Positions 44,313 to 55,189 of a stretch of 64,000 nt of DNA are shown here, piece after piece. Position numbers and translations under genes: made by a program. The stretch is from Cymbomonas tetramitiformis (Eukaryota > Chlorophyta > Pyramimonadophyceae > Pyramimonadales > Pyramimonadaceae), in NCBI GenBank assembly GCA_001247695.2, contig LGRX02012742.1, positions 27,033-91,032 on the forward strand, read 5' to 3'. Under the pieces are notes generated by a model. That model ran no database searches. It was not told the origin of the DNA and worked only from the letters and a program-made list of their open reading frames with translations. Every line of letters begins with the position of its first letter. Within the stretch, counting starts at the first letter, position 1.

Positions 44313-46421
44313 TCAGGTGTACTCCGCTTTCAACGCACGCAGGAACTTTGAGTCCGACTGCTGGGAGGCTGCGTCTCTGAAGTCTGCTGCCTCACCTGTC
44401 CTTATCACAGCGGGGGCTGTTCGCGGATGCCTCACGCGTGCTGGTTGTGGTTTGGCGGGAGGGGCGTGCACTATCAGAACAGGCCAGCGAAGGTCGAAGG
44501 CTCTCCCATCTGGGTTCTCGAAGAACTGGTTGGGCTCGCCCTTGTCATCGTGAGTAGGGATGACCTCCACAATCTGCATATTGGCCTTTCTGAAAAGTTT
44601 GCGCCACGCGGGGAGTTTGGACTGGTGATCTGGTAGAACGAAGACTGCTGAGGTGTTCTCTGGGTCTGCCTTCCATTCTGCGATATACTTGTTCAAGATC
44701 GCCTCCACAGTAATGTGCTTGGAGTTGTATGGAGGGTTACACCAAACCCGAAGGCCCCTCCATTTCTCTGAAAGGCAGTCTGTCCAGAATCTATCCGCCT
44801 GTCTGTTGCGGCCGCCAAAGTCACAACAGGCGTCCACATCGAAGGGTCCAAATTTCTCGGCGTACTTCGAGGAGTACTCTGCTCGGACACGCCAATTCTG
44901 TGAGTCCTCTGGGGGAGCCTGCCGTTTCTGTGGGTGAAGGACCGGGGATGGAGTTGACTGTTGGGGCGCCTGCTGCGGGGTTGGTGAGCTCGTTGGCACC
45001 TTCTCAGTGGGCGCCTCCGATGCGTCAGCTCGTGACGTAGGCGTTCGCGTCTTTGGTGACGCCAACTGCGGAGGCGTTGGGGTCGTAGAGGCCTTCCCAG
45101 CGCGTGACATACTCCTCGTTATCCTTATCTGGGGTGGAGCTCTATCAGGGGGTTTGTGTGGAGCTTCTACCGGCTTCGCGCTATCAGCTGCAGGCCAGTC
45201 AGGCATGTCGAAGTCGAGGTGATCCTCCTTCATTCCCTTATAGAGCTTCGGGTTAACGAGAGCGATGGTCTCCCCCATGTCCATGGCCTGTTCCGCCACG
45301 GAGAGGGTCTCCACTGCTGAGAGCCAACAGTCAACAGTCTGGGCCCAGTGGGGATGAGCTGCGGGTGGTGAGCTGGAGAAGTATTCAGACTCCAGCGTTG
45401 CCAGGGGGTCTTTCGGTAGATCTGAGGTGGGGTCGATCACCCCTGCCTCCTTCAACCCCTCACGCACGTCCTTGTCTTTGAAGTCGGGTCTTCTGGACAG
45501 GGCGTCCGGTACCAGCAGCAGCGCTCCTTTGATGTACTCCATTCTCGGGACTCCCACCTCCACCAGATCCATGTACCAGCGTGCCTGTCTGCGGCTAAGC
45601 TCCCTGCCCGGTTCCATCAGCCATTCAAGGGGGCGGTGATCACCCTGGATGCGGAAGTTGGTGAAGATGAGGTAATGCCGCCAGGTAACGGTGGTACAGT
45701 GGTGTAGAGCACCTAGCTCACGCTCACCGGTGTGATAATTCTGCTCGGCGGCTGAGAACTGGCGGCTCTCGTATGCTATCACGCGCAGCCCAAGACCATC
45801 TCCATTGTCTTGCATCAGTACTCCCCCAAGAGCGATACCGCTAGCATCCGTCTGCACCACGAAAGGTACTGTGCCGTCTGCGGCACCCTTAATGTTGGGC
45901 AAGGCGAGCACTGGCGCTGAGGTGAGGGCCTTTTTCAGCTCCTCGAAGGCCCACTGCTGCATGGGACCCCACTCCCAGGGTACGTCCGACTTGGTCAACC
46001 GGGTGAGGGGCTGAGCGATCTCGGAGAAGCAGTGGATGAACCTGCGGTAATACCCCGCCAGGCCCAAGAACTGCCTGACGTGGGTAACCGTTTCCAGCTC
46101 GGGCCAGTCCCTCACTGCAGCCACCTTGTCGTGTTGGGGTCTGCAGCCATCTGCGGAGATACAGTGGCCAAGGAACCGCAAGGATTTCTTCAACAGTTGG
46201 CACTTGGACCTCTTGAGGAAGACGCCCTTCTCCCTGCATGTCAGGAGCAGTTGCTTGACGTGCTCGTAGTGCTCTGCAGCGGTGTTGCTGAAGACGACCA
46301 CATCATCGATGAAGATCCGGACAAATGGGAGATGGCCCAAGGCCCGCTGCATCCGTCGCTGGTACTGAGATGGTGAATTCTGCAGCCCCTGCGGCATGAC
46401 CAACCACTCATATGACCCCAT
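44313..46421 (-). pseudogene. RT C-terminal half, RNase H and N6-adenine methyltransferase domain
   Basis: RT residues 1-120 include the catalytic box VRIFIDDVVVFS. RNase H spans about 183-310 (VVQTDASGIALGG, DHRPLEWL, VPDALSRRP). A Pro/Ser/Thr-rich linker follows. Residues about 509-656 match the phage Dam-type N6-adenine methyltransferase family (Pfam DNA_N_6_MTase type): FGPFDVDACCD as the AdoMet region, VWCNPPYN as catalytic NPPY, VFVLPDHQS, then FENPDGRAFDLRWPVLIV. This position, between RNase H and integrase, is not a standard gypsy slot. The frame is shared with the protease-RT part upstream (TGA at 46452-46454) and the integrase downstream (TGA at 44313-44315). Confidence 0.93.
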
Positions 46422-46451
46422 CTGGGTGGTGAAGGCGGTCTTCTCGACATC

Positions 46452-49400
46452 TCATGGTGCCATCGGTACTTGCCAGAAGCCATCCACCGCGTCGAACGAA
46501 GAGAAGAACTTCGCACCCTGCATCTCGTCGAACATCGTCTGGATGTCTGGGAGAGGATACTTGTCCTTAACTGTCTGGCGGTTGAGGAGCCGGTAATCGA
46601 TCACCAGTCGCAGCTCCTTGGGGTTCCCCGGTTTGGGGACCATCAGACAGGGAGCTGCATAAGGGCTGGAAGAGGGTCGGATGTAGCCCTTGGACATCAG
46701 AGTCTCCACGCGTTCTCGAAGTTGGCGAAGTTCCTCTGCAGACTTCTTGTAGATGCGCTGGCAGGGAGGCCCCTTCTTGCTCAGCTCAGGGTCCAGGTTA
46801 ATGTTGGCTTCATCTTGGGGGTCATGTCTGAGTCCATCGATGTTCGGTAGGGCAGTCGTCATCTCCTTTTTGTACTCCTCACCCCAGAAGTCCTGAAACT
46901 TGAGGGTCCACTCAGGGCTCACTTCTGCATCTTCGGTATCCGCAGCGGGTTCGGCGTTCTCAGAGTCGATAGCCGTGGCTGCAAAGGCAGAAGCAGTATC
47001 ATCGGGGGACTTCTCGGCCACCATGAGCCAGGCGGGTTGTATCTCCGGGTCGTCATTGCCGCGTAGCTTCTGCGTCTCCGCGTACACCAGGTACTTCTTC
47101 AGCTGGGCAGGGGTTAGGAACACCTCATCCACCAATCCCGCGCAGGCCGTGCCCTTCGGAGACCTGTCCCCAGATGCTTTCCCAGGAGAACAGCCTGTGA
47201 TGGTGACGCGATCCCCAATCTTACCACTGCGGGACTTCCTGAGGAAGGAGACGGAGCCATTCCCTTCATAGCCCAGAGTGACAGGAGAGTGACTGCGCAG
47301 CCACCTTCCGCCAAGGATAACATCCACCTGTATGCCCAGTGGTAGGATCCGGAGGGCAAGGGCGTTCTCCGTATAGGTGCCCGTGGTGGTGTGCGTGTTA
47401 AACTTGGCGTACGCGGTGGCGCCAGTGATCTTCACAGATCCATCCGCCAGGGTGACTCGCATCTCGGAGCCGGCTCGTGTCGTGAGGCCACATCGCTTAG
47501 CGCTCTGCTCCGAGATGAAATTGTCAGAGGCCCCCGAGTCGATCAGCACCTTGACCGTGTGCCCTCTGAGGGTTGCATAGAATACCAGCAGTAGCGGTCC
47601 TTCTTCGTCATGTGCCGCTGCGAGGGTACCCTCGATGTCGGTCTTCCACTGAACTCCCCCATCTGTGCGTATGCTTTTGCACTTGAGGTTGGGGAGGAGG
47701 TTGTCCGAGGCCTCGCGGCATTCTTCCAACGTTTGCCTACACGCGGCGTAGAACTCCTCATCCAGCAAATCAACATCTTCAGTCGGATGACTGACGAGGT
47801 TGTCTGCACTCGCCGTCAGCAGGGTGCCCGCTGAGGTGCATTCGCTCGAGGTGGGGCTGACATGAGTGGTGTCGCTGGTGGTAGGGCTCACATGGGTGGT
47901 GTCACTGGTAGTAGGGCTCACATGAGTAGTGCCACTGGTGGTAGGGCTCACATGGGTAGTGCCGCTTACTGTGGGGCTCACGTGGGTAGTGCCGCTTGTT
48001 GTGGGGCTCACATGGGTAGCGACACTATTGATGAGACTGCCATGGGTGAGAGGATCCTCGTCATGCTGAGGGCTGCCAGCAGGGGAGTTGTGGGCGAGTT
48101 GGTGGGAGCTCTGGTGGTCAGTTCTCGTCTCAGGGGTCCCAGCTGCTGCCATCTGCTGGGTGAAGCAGAGCGAATTGACCGAGGACTCCTCTTCCATCAC
48201 CTCAGGGTCTTCAGCGATGGGGTGGCTGTCGAGACAGGGCGGCGCTTCATCCGCTTCATGCGTTCTGACGGTGGTCATCTGCTGGGTGAAGCAAAGCGAA
48301 CTGGGTGCGGAGGTCTCCTCCGCCTCTGAGCAGTAGGATGAACCTTCGGGGTTTCCTCCCGGAGTGGCCGGCGCGTTATCATGGTGCGAAGATGTAGTCT
48401 CTGTTGTGGGCTCGGCCAGCGAGGATGATGGAGAGGATGCTCCCAAGGGGCTGGGACCCAGCTTCCTCATCTTGTACTGGTGTACTGCGTGCAGACTGCA
48501 CCAGGCGCCAGGTAGACCCACATCTCCCGCTGTCCCAGGTATCGTGCCCACTTCAGTGTCCAGGGTGCAGAAGGATGTCGAAGATCTCGCTGCTGCTCTT
48601 CGTGCGCCCTCCTTTTCCCACAGCCTGCTACCTGGAGAAGAGTCTGGGCTCGAAGTGGCGATTGCCTTTTGCTGCTCGGCGGGCGACAGCTCTCTCCAAG
48701 CCGCGTAGAGGTCGTGGGAGCTGGCGTTAGAGGGTTCGGGGACTTGCTGGTGACCGTCGTGTGAGAGGAGGTGCCACAATGCTATGCGCTGATGGCCCTC
48801 CTTGCGATCTTGAGGTTCGCGGGCAATGCGTATCCTCTCTGCCAGCTGGTTGGCGCGGTTCACGCGCTCCTTTGGCGATCGACTCCCAGAGTGTATGCGG
48901 CTGCGGGCGCGCTCCAACATCTTATCCACCAGGTCCTTGGCAGCCTCTGGGGATTTGCGCAGAGCTCTGCGGACCTTTTGCATGGCGACCTCGAGGGGGA
49001 GGGAGTACAGATCTCTCTTCCAGTGCCACGCAGTTAGCCTTTTCCGTGGGTCTGCGAGGTTGGACTGATAGATGGGCAGCGGTAGGACAACACGCGGTCG
49101 GGGGCGAAGATCGCGGGGCTCTCCGCGGTTGTTGCCCATAATGGGGGGTCTGTGCCGGGGGACTCGCCGTCCCCTCCGACCCTCGATCCTCGCTTGTGTA
49201 TAAGCGGGGCCGTCATCAAGAGGTAGTGACGGCTCATCGAAGGGGGTGCTTCCTGCAAGAGGGTGGCTGGACACGTCATCCCTCGGCGGCGATGGGGCAC
49301 CAGCTGAGCGGTAGGTGCGTCGCAAGCGGGTCCCAGAGGTGAAGGCCACGCTCTTGGGATGGGGACGTTGGCCCCAAGGGTCTCCGCGTCCTCGGGCGCG

Positions 49401-49469
49401 TCGGGGTTCCACTGGTTCTGACCGCTTCTCCAGGGCGGAGAGGGTCTGATCATCAGGGCAAGACCTCAC
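46452..49469 (-). pseudogene. Retropepsin and N-terminal half of reverse transcriptase
   Basis: Reads in the same frame as gag; the open stretch continues up to the gag stop at 49509. A long hydrophilic region contains a tandem eight-residue repeat (TTHVSPTT with S/D-G variants). Then comes the retropepsin VKVLIDSGASDNFIS, followed by the RT fingers and palm: PYAAPCLMVPKPG, LRLVIDYRLLNRQTV, KYPLPDIQTMFDEM and FSSFDAVDGFWQVPMAP with the first catalytic Asp. Translation is cut by TGA at 46452-46454, in the middle of the RT domain, and resumes in the same frame. The stop falls where family members have a sense codon before DVEKTAF. Confidence 0.93.
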
Positions 49470-49508
49470 TTCCTCGAAGGGCAGGGTCTGGGGCTGGCCG
49501 CCGGCCAG

Positions 49509-51674
49509 TCATTCGTCGCTCTCCACCGGGGGGAGGCCGTCACCCTCCACAAGCTCGATGCCCGCAAGGGCCGCCAGGGTCTGGTAGCTCTGCTCGTCCT
49601 CACAGGTAGCAAGAGCCAAGACCTCCTCGGAGAACTCCTCTAGGACGCCATCCACCGAGGAGATGTCCTCCTGCTGCTCGATGGCCCAAACGACGGCGGC
49701 TACAAACCCAGGGGAGTTCGCCAGTCGAGCGGGTGCATTGGCCCTCCACTCCTTGAGTTTAGCCTCGTCCGTACAGTTACGGACGATGTGCTCCGCAGAG
49801 CCGCAGGCGAAGCACCGGCGGACTTTCGGAGCGTCGGGGCGGGAGAGGCCAGGTGGTGGTGGCAAAGGGGTCACTGCCGCGGCGACGGTGGTGGCAGGCC
49901 CATTCTCCAGCATGGCAAGAGCCGGGCGGCTCGAAGAGGGGGTACGCCTGTAGAAGGGGGTGCGAGGTGGTGGGTTAGCGAAGGAAACAGCACGGGGAGG
50001 ACGGTCTTGAGAGCGCCTCTGAGCCGCCTCCGTGTCAATGTCACTCTCCACCTCCTCAGCAACTTCCCGGATCTTCAACAAGGCGTTGTGGGTGCCTGGG
50101 ATGTCGTCAGCGACGGCCTTCCTCTCCCACTCTTCTGGTTTGGAGACATCCAAGTGAATGGCTCTCAGGCGCCGCATCACCTTGGGTGCATATTTCAGCC
50201 CTCGGCGGTACGTAGAGAGCATCGACAGGTTGGTCATCTCCACGCAATTGGGGACTCTGCCGGCCAGGAAGTTGACGGAGGCCATGCGGGTCTCCAGTCG
50301 CGAGAAATACTCCGCCGCGGTCTCGTTCATCGCCTGTTTCAGGGCAATGGCCTCGCCATGTGCGTTCTCCAGGTAGGCCTGCGTCAGAGAGCACACCGCC
50401 AGATCGCTGAAGAACACGTCCAGCTCCCCGTAGCGTTGGTGCCAGGCTTGCTCGGACCCAAAGGTCCCCGCCGCGCGCTCCAAGAACTTTCTCTGCTGGT
50501 CTTGAAGAGTATACTCCTTGAAGCTCCAAAGAAGACTTGACACACTCGCCTGGTACGCTGATACTGACGGCGTACAACTGGGAGTGGTCAGTGCTTCGAT
50601 CACGATGGCCTCCTGGAATACCTTCCGCACCATGTTGGAGTAGTGCTCCAACTGCGTCAGGAGGCCCTCCTTGTCGGCCGATTTTGTGTCGGACGCGGAG
50701 CGGGGGAACCTGGTGACGCTCTTGACCAGCTTTAGCACCATCTCTTTGGTCTTGTGCTCCAGGCGGACCTCGTCTGGGGATGCTCGCAGGTTAGTGCCCT
50801 GCGGCAGACGGACGATGCCTGGGACAAAGGGGGTGGCGCTGGGAGAGAGCACGGGGTTCGCAGCGGCGGCAGAGTGAACGGGGTTCGCGGCAACGGCAGA
50901 GTGAACGGGGTTTGCGGCGGCGGAGTGGGGGAAACGGGCTGGAGGTGGTGGTCCCGGGGCATGCGCGGGCGGAGGCGCAGGCGCGGGATTTGTGGGGACT
51001 GCGGTCGGAGTGGGCGGTAATGTAGGGGCTGATGGTGGTGCGGGGAGTGGAAGAGGTGTATGGAAGGGCAGGGGTGTGGATGGTTGTGCGGCCACCACGC
51101 TCATGCTCCAGTACCAATCGGAGTTGCTGACTTCCGACCACGCGGCGAGCCCGTCCTGATCGAAGTTCTGCATCTCCGACTCCCGCGCGGTAGCAGGGAT
51201 CCACTCCCACACTGGCTGCCCCATGCTGGTAGACCGCACATTGGCCGCGGCTGGGTCCCCCATTGCCATATCCATGACCTCGCGGTCGACCATGAGGACC
51301 CAGGTCTCCACACGAGGGTTGGTAAGGGGTAGGGGTGCATGGTGTAGCCGGCCTCCCATGCGCGCATATGCAGTCAGCGGCGCTCCCAGCAGGTGCATGA
51401 TCCTGAACAAGATGGCGTCGCCCTGCACCCCAGCCCGGCGACGTTCGTCCCATGGTAGGGAGACGGTTGCCGCGCCTCGCACCCCAGCTGACTGGTGCAC
51501 CCACAATGACCCACCATCGTGGGTGACGAAGAGGGCTCTATCTGACCTCTGGGTACTGAGGGTAGGAGGGCTCTGGTGCGGGATCGTCAGGGGGATCCTG
51601 AGGTGGATCACTAGGGGGGGCTGGTGGCGAGTCGCTTGGACTGGAGTCTCTGGGCTCTGAGTCGGGATTGCCAC
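49509..51674 (-). CDS. Gag (capsid-like region and CCHC zinc knuckle)
   Basis: 721-codon frame. The capsid-like helical region lies around residues 260-520 (LLTQLEHYSNMVRKVFQEA, then LETRMASVNFLAGRVP). A perfect zinc knuckle C-x2-C-x4-H-x4-C follows (CFACGSAEHIVRNC), then an acidic tail ending VESDE. It overlaps the upstream Gln-rich ORF by 137 nt in another frame, so the two may be joined by a frame change. It ends at TGA-C (49509-49511), after which the same frame is open into protease-RT; TGA followed by C is the context most often read through in eukaryotic viruses. Confidence 0.88.
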   Translation of the reverse strand: MAIPTQSPETPVQATRHQPPLVIHLRIPLTIPHQSPPTLSTQRSDRALFVTHDGGSLWVHQSAGVRGAATVSLPWDERRRAGVQGDAILFRIMHLLGAPLTAYARMGGRLHHAPLPLTNPRVETWVLMVDREVMDMAMGDPAAANVRSTSMGQPVWEWIPATARESEMQNFDQDGLAAWSEVSNSDWYWSMSVVAAQPSTPLPFHTPLPLPAPPSAPTLPPTPTAVPTNPAPAPPPAHAPGPPPPARFPHSAAANPVHSAVAANPVHSAAAANPVLSPSATPFVPGIVRLPQGTNLRASPDEVRLEHKTKEMVLKLVKSVTRFPRSASDTKSADKEGLLTQLEHYSNMVRKVFQEAIVIEALTTPSCTPSVSAYQASVSSLLWSFKEYTLQDQQRKFLERAAGTFGSEQAWHQRYGELDVFFSDLAVCSLTQAYLENAHGEAIALKQAMNETAAEYFSRLETRMASVNFLAGRVPNCVEMTNLSMLSTYRRGLKYAPKVMRRLRAIHLDVSKPEEWERKAVADDIPGTHNALLKIREVAEEVESDIDTEAAQRRSQDRPPRAVSFANPPPRTPFYRRTPSSSRPALAMLENGPATTVAAAVTPLPPPPGLSRPDAPKVRRCFACGSAEHIVRNCTDEAKLKEWRANAPARLANSPGFVAAVVWAIEQQEDISSVDGVLEEFSEEVLALATCEDEQSYQTLAALAGIELVEGDGLPPVESDE

Positions 51675-52962
51675 CGCCGTGCACCACCGTCTCCATCGAC
51701 TGCCGCCGGCGGGCCACCATCATGTTATGGGGATTTGGCCGGCCCTGAGTGGGAGGTTCGGCGGGAGCGGTCTCAGCGGCGGTCTGAGGCACTGGAGGGG
51801 TTACGCTGGCAGCGGCGTCTGCCTCGTGTAGATGGTCCGCCGTCAGGCCCTGTGCGCTGCCCTGAGGGTCGCCTGGTGGGGAGGCTCCTGCCGATGCCGT
51901 CGCGCCAGGCAGCGCGAGTCCTCTCGAGAGCACCGCGGAGATGTCCAGGGCCTGTACTGCCGCCAGGACTTCTCTGCGAATGTGTTCACTTCGGCTGCTC
52001 GCGTCCGAGTCGGAGCCGGACCTGTGGGCGGCCCTCCGCCTGCGCTCAGCCCGTGCCTGCGTGCTTCGGCTGCCTCTGGTCCCCGTGCTGGTGCGGCTGA
52101 TGTCCGTACCGGAGTCGGGGTCAGAGTGATCAGGTGCATGGCTTGGGCCTGGAAGATGTTTGCCATGTGTCGCAGGGCCCGAAGATGCCCTTCGGGAACG
52201 CCGACGCCGGCGAGTCTCTGAGGTTGTCGCCACCGCGGGAAGGTGACGCACCAAGAGCTGGGTACCGCCCAAGACGTTCTGCTGAACTCCGCTGTCAAGG
52301 GGTACCTGCAGAGGGTCCGGCAGGGCCGCGGCGCCGATGCTGATGAAGTGCTGCAGCGATGAGGGATCCGCGCCTGAGTCATGAAGCGTGGAGGTGGCTG
52401 GCGCCAGCTGATGGGGCTGCTGTGGCTGCTGCTGCTGCTGCTGATGTTGCTGCTGTAACTGCTGCTGTTGTAACTGCTGCTGCTGTAACTGCTGCTGCAT
52501 CGGTTCCAGTGGCTGCTGCTGAAGCCACTGCTGTTGCTGCTGCTGGTACGCGAGCCACTGCTGCTGCTGCTGTAGCTGTTGTTGGAACGGTGTGGGATAT
52601 GCGCCCACGGGGTGATGGGTTCCCAGTGTGAACGGCACTGGTGATACTCCCCCAGCGAGGGGCGCTGATTGGGGCAATACCCAATTGACGCCGTTCCATA
52701 CAGCCTGTGCGGGGGTGCCATCCGGCATAGTATAAGGGCGGGGCACCGCTGTGTAGGGCATGGTGGTGCCTGGATGTGGAATGGGGTGAGCGGAAGCGTA
52801 TGCGGTGGGCGATGGGAAGGTCATGGGAGAGAACAGTGTGTGGTGTAGCTGCTCTGCGCTGACACTCATGCTGGGAAATGCCTCTGATGTCTGCTGTGAC
52901 ATTCTGACTGCTGAGCTGGTTGAGTTCAAAGACTGGGTGTGGCAATAGCCACAGGTGAGCAA
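51538..52962 (-). CDS. Gln-rich N-terminal gag-region protein, 474 aa
   Basis: A first ORF with a Pro/Ser-rich N-terminus, a CAG/CTG-rich central run giving long Gln tracts (about 52410-52600) and an Arg/Ser-rich part (RRRRSRRASSGP, RAERRRRAAHRSGS). No catalytic motif. Its last 45 codons overlap the start of the gag frame. It is probably the N-terminal part of a single Gag precursor; a 1-nt indel or a programmed shift would join them. Confidence 0.7.
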   Translation of the reverse strand: MLTCGYCHTQSLNSTSSAVRMSQQTSEAFPSMSVSAEQLHHTLFSPMTFPSPTAYASAHPIPHPGTTMPYTAVPRPYTMPDGTPAQAVWNGVNWVLPQSAPLAGGVSPVPFTLGTHHPVGAYPTPFQQQLQQQQQWLAYQQQQQQWLQQQPLEPMQQQLQQQQLQQQQLQQQHQQQQQQPQQPHQLAPATSTLHDSGADPSSLQHFISIGAAALPDPLQVPLDSGVQQNVLGGTQLLVRHLPAVATTSETRRRRRSRRASSGPATHGKHLPGPSHAPDHSDPDSGTDISRTSTGTRGSRSTQARAERRRRAAHRSGSDSDASSRSEHIRREVLAAVQALDISAVLSRGLALPGATASAGASPPGDPQGSAQGLTADHLHEADAAASVTPPVPQTAAETAPAEPPTQGRPNPHNMMVARRRQSMETVVHGGGNPDSEPRDSSPSDSPPAPPSDPPQDPPDDPAPEPSYPQYPEVR

Positions 52963-52990
52963 AAGTAGTGAGTGCTCGCCTTTTTTTTAT

Positions 52991-53476
52991 TTAATCAGTC
53001 TCGTCCTCGTCGATGTCACTCGCTGGAGGCGAAGGAGCGGGACTTCCAGGTGGAGATGGGGGGACCCAAGGCCACTCTTCGATTCCTTGCACTGGATATG
53101 AACCAGGGAGCGCGGGGAAGACTGTTAGGTCTTGGGAGTTCGGGTAGCGGAAGAGAAGGTTTCCAATCTGAAGCCACACGAAATTGTGATGTACTGGTGG
53201 GATAGCCAGCGTGACTATGTCCAGGCGCTCAGTCGCTGTTCTCCTCTTCGTCGTCAGAAGAAGAGGGGGAAGGAGGACCGCTCCAAGGACCGCTCTGCCA
53301 GAAAGCGCCTGCTGGTGGGTAGGTAGGGTCTGGAGGGAATACCCACTTGATAGGTCCTTGCTTCCACCACGCTCTTCTGTATTCTTCTGGCGAAGGGGGT
53401 ACTGCCATACACCGGCGAACTCAAAATTTGGCCAGGGCTCCGCGACACGATTTTGAGTGCCTAGGCGCGCGGGCAA
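52991..53476 (-). CDS. Small leader ORF of the gypsy element
   Basis: A 161-codon frame between the primer-binding site and the Gln-rich ORF, ending in a Pro-rich and acidic tail (PSPPGSPAPSPPASDIDEDE). No recognised domain. Coding status is uncertain. Confidence 0.35.
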   Translation of the reverse strand: MPARLGTQNRVAEPWPNFEFAGVWQYPLRQKNTEERGGSKDLSSGYSLQTLPTHQQALSGRAVLGAVLLPPLLLTTKRRTATERLDIVTLAIPPVHHNFVWLQIGNLLFRYPNSQDLTVFPALPGSYPVQGIEEWPWVPPSPPGSPAPSPPASDIDEDETD

Positions 53477-54175
53477 GAGTCAGGCAGCAGTGAAAAAGGA
53501 GGTGTCAGGTCCAATATGGGGGTCCAGTGAGGTCCCAGACGGTATCTGTACTCCGTAGGTCCCAAGAAAAGCCCCAGTCAGTGCGCTGCTGGAAGATACC
53601 AGGAGGTGCTGAAGGGCTGCGAGAAACGTCCCAGAACTGCTGAAAGCGCCTTTTGGTGGAGCTTTCCCCGCTGCTGATGGCCGTGAGGGCGGTATCAGGG
53701 GTTTCTAGGCTGTTCTATGGGGTCTAAAGAGGGGGTTTTCGGTGGTGGGGGCTACTGGGAGAGGTTTTGGGGTAGGCTGGAAACTGTCAAAAACGGCTAT
53801 TTTTGGCTGTTTTAGGCGGTTTTTCGCCTTTTTGGGGCTCTGAAAGGTGAGCTATATCGTTTTCTTGGCTACTGTAGACCGGGGAAACCCTTTAGGGTGC
53901 TCCCTGACGGTCGTTTGTGGGCTGGGACGGACTTCGGGTTTAAGATCGGAAAACGAATGCTTGGGTTTCTGAGCCAGTTTGAGCCCCCAGTGTTAAGGGG
54001 CAAAAATATGAAGTTTTGGAGATGTTTTCCAGAGGATACGGCCGTTGTATACGAAAAAAAATGTACTTACGGAGGCTAAAATTGCGCACAGATAGCCGGA
54101 AGTACAGCTCTCCCCCTGTATCACAACGTAAGCTTCAAAAGGTCCGTGGGCGAGTTGCGCAGAGGCGAAATCGCA
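53477..54175 (-). other. Untranslated leader of the gypsy element
   Basis: About 700 nt between the primer-binding site and the first plausible ORF. It includes TTTTTGGCTGTTTTAGGCGG and similar G/T-rich words. No ORF is supported. Confidence 0.7.
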
Positions 54176-54189
54176 GCACGCTGATACCA
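54176..54189 (-). promoter_or_regulatory. Primer-binding site (initiator-Met tRNA type)
   Basis: Two bases after the 5' LTR the coding strand reads TGGTATCAGCGTGC; its first nine bases match the 3' end of plant-type initiator tRNA-Met (CTGATACCA). Confidence 0.85.
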
Positions 54190-54191
54190 AA

Positions 54192-54879
54192 TGTGCCAGG
54201 GGCACGGCGACAGATGCTCGGAGATATGTTTTTGATTGAACGTGCAAAGGTACACAATTCGGATTTTTATAATATACTGGATCAGGGCCAGATTGAGGTA
54301 CAAACGATAATTCGGTTCCGAGTTCTGAAGGCTAAACACTTCTCAAGTGCTCTACTTATTCTTCACTCGTCACTCAGGTTGCAGGGTCAACCACTCGAGA
54401 GCCGATGTCACACTTCGGCTCAACGTTCAGTTCCCGATCCGATCTCATTTCTAATTCCGATTCGTCATTCTCAATTCAGATGTTATGCCGACAGGCTGAC
54501 ACGATGACTGCCCCACAGTACTGTCATACTACTGTACTGTCATACTGTCATACTGTCATACTGTCATACTGTCATAGCCCTGACATCTGATATTCGATTT
54601 CATCGTCTTTTCAACCCCGATGCGAATCTGACCATTCTTCGAGGGTCTGACTGAGTGCCACGATGACACCCCCCACAGTACTGTCATACTACTATAGTGT
54701 CATACTGTCATACTGTCATAGTGTCATAGTGTCATACTGTCATACCCCGGACATCTGGTACTCATTCTCATCGTGATTTCAAGCCCAATTTCACTGTCAT
54801 CGTGTCAATCCCAGATTACCCCCGATGACACACATACGGACGCATAGGCATATCGGCTCACGCTGTGCCTCCGGGCACA
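54192..54879 (-). repeat. 5' LTR of gypsy element
   Basis: 688 bp, TGTGCC ... GGCACA, paired with 41009-41705 and followed on the right by ACAAT. Confidence 0.95.
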
Positions 54880-54884
54880 ACAAT

Positions 54885-55189
54885 GTAGCAATGTACAATG
54901 GTGTGGGCGGGAATCGTATCGCGTCTGGCGCGACTCTGTGACACCCGAGACCCGACATCGACAGCCGCCACGTAGTCGATTGTCACTCCACTCACCTCGC
55001 TCTGATATCACCACTAGCGATGTCGCAAACGCGTGCATATGATGGTACGAACATTCTCGGAATCGAGCAAACTTAACACTCGCGGCTGGTCATAAGTTCG
55101 TCATTAATATTCACTGGTGCCGGTAACTGTTCAAGCAATTCTCAACACAGCACAAGATCGTAGAGCTACAAAAATTTTAAAATTCTGAT
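54885..55189. other. Short unassigned stretch
   Basis: Genomic flank between the gypsy target site and the next retroelement. No gene or repeat recognised. Confidence 0.5.

Larger units (their letters stand above)
41009..54879 (-). mobile_element. Ty3/gypsy chromovirus with two DNA methyltransferase domains, full length
   Basis: 13,871 bp on the minus strand. LTRs 54192-54879 (5') and 41009-41705 (3') start TGTGCC and end GGCACA, and differ mainly in short repeat number. Target duplication ACAAT at 41004-41008 and 54880-54884. The primer-binding site and polypurine tract are in place. Domain order on the coding strand: Gln-rich ORF, gag with CCHC knuckle, protease, RT, RNase H, N6-adenine methyltransferase, integrase, chromodomain, C5-cytosine methyltransferase. 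Breaks: a frame change between the first two ORFs, three in-frame TGA codons, and one 1-nt insertion at the end of the integrase core. The near-identical LTRs point to recent insertion despite these breaks. Confidence 0.96.
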
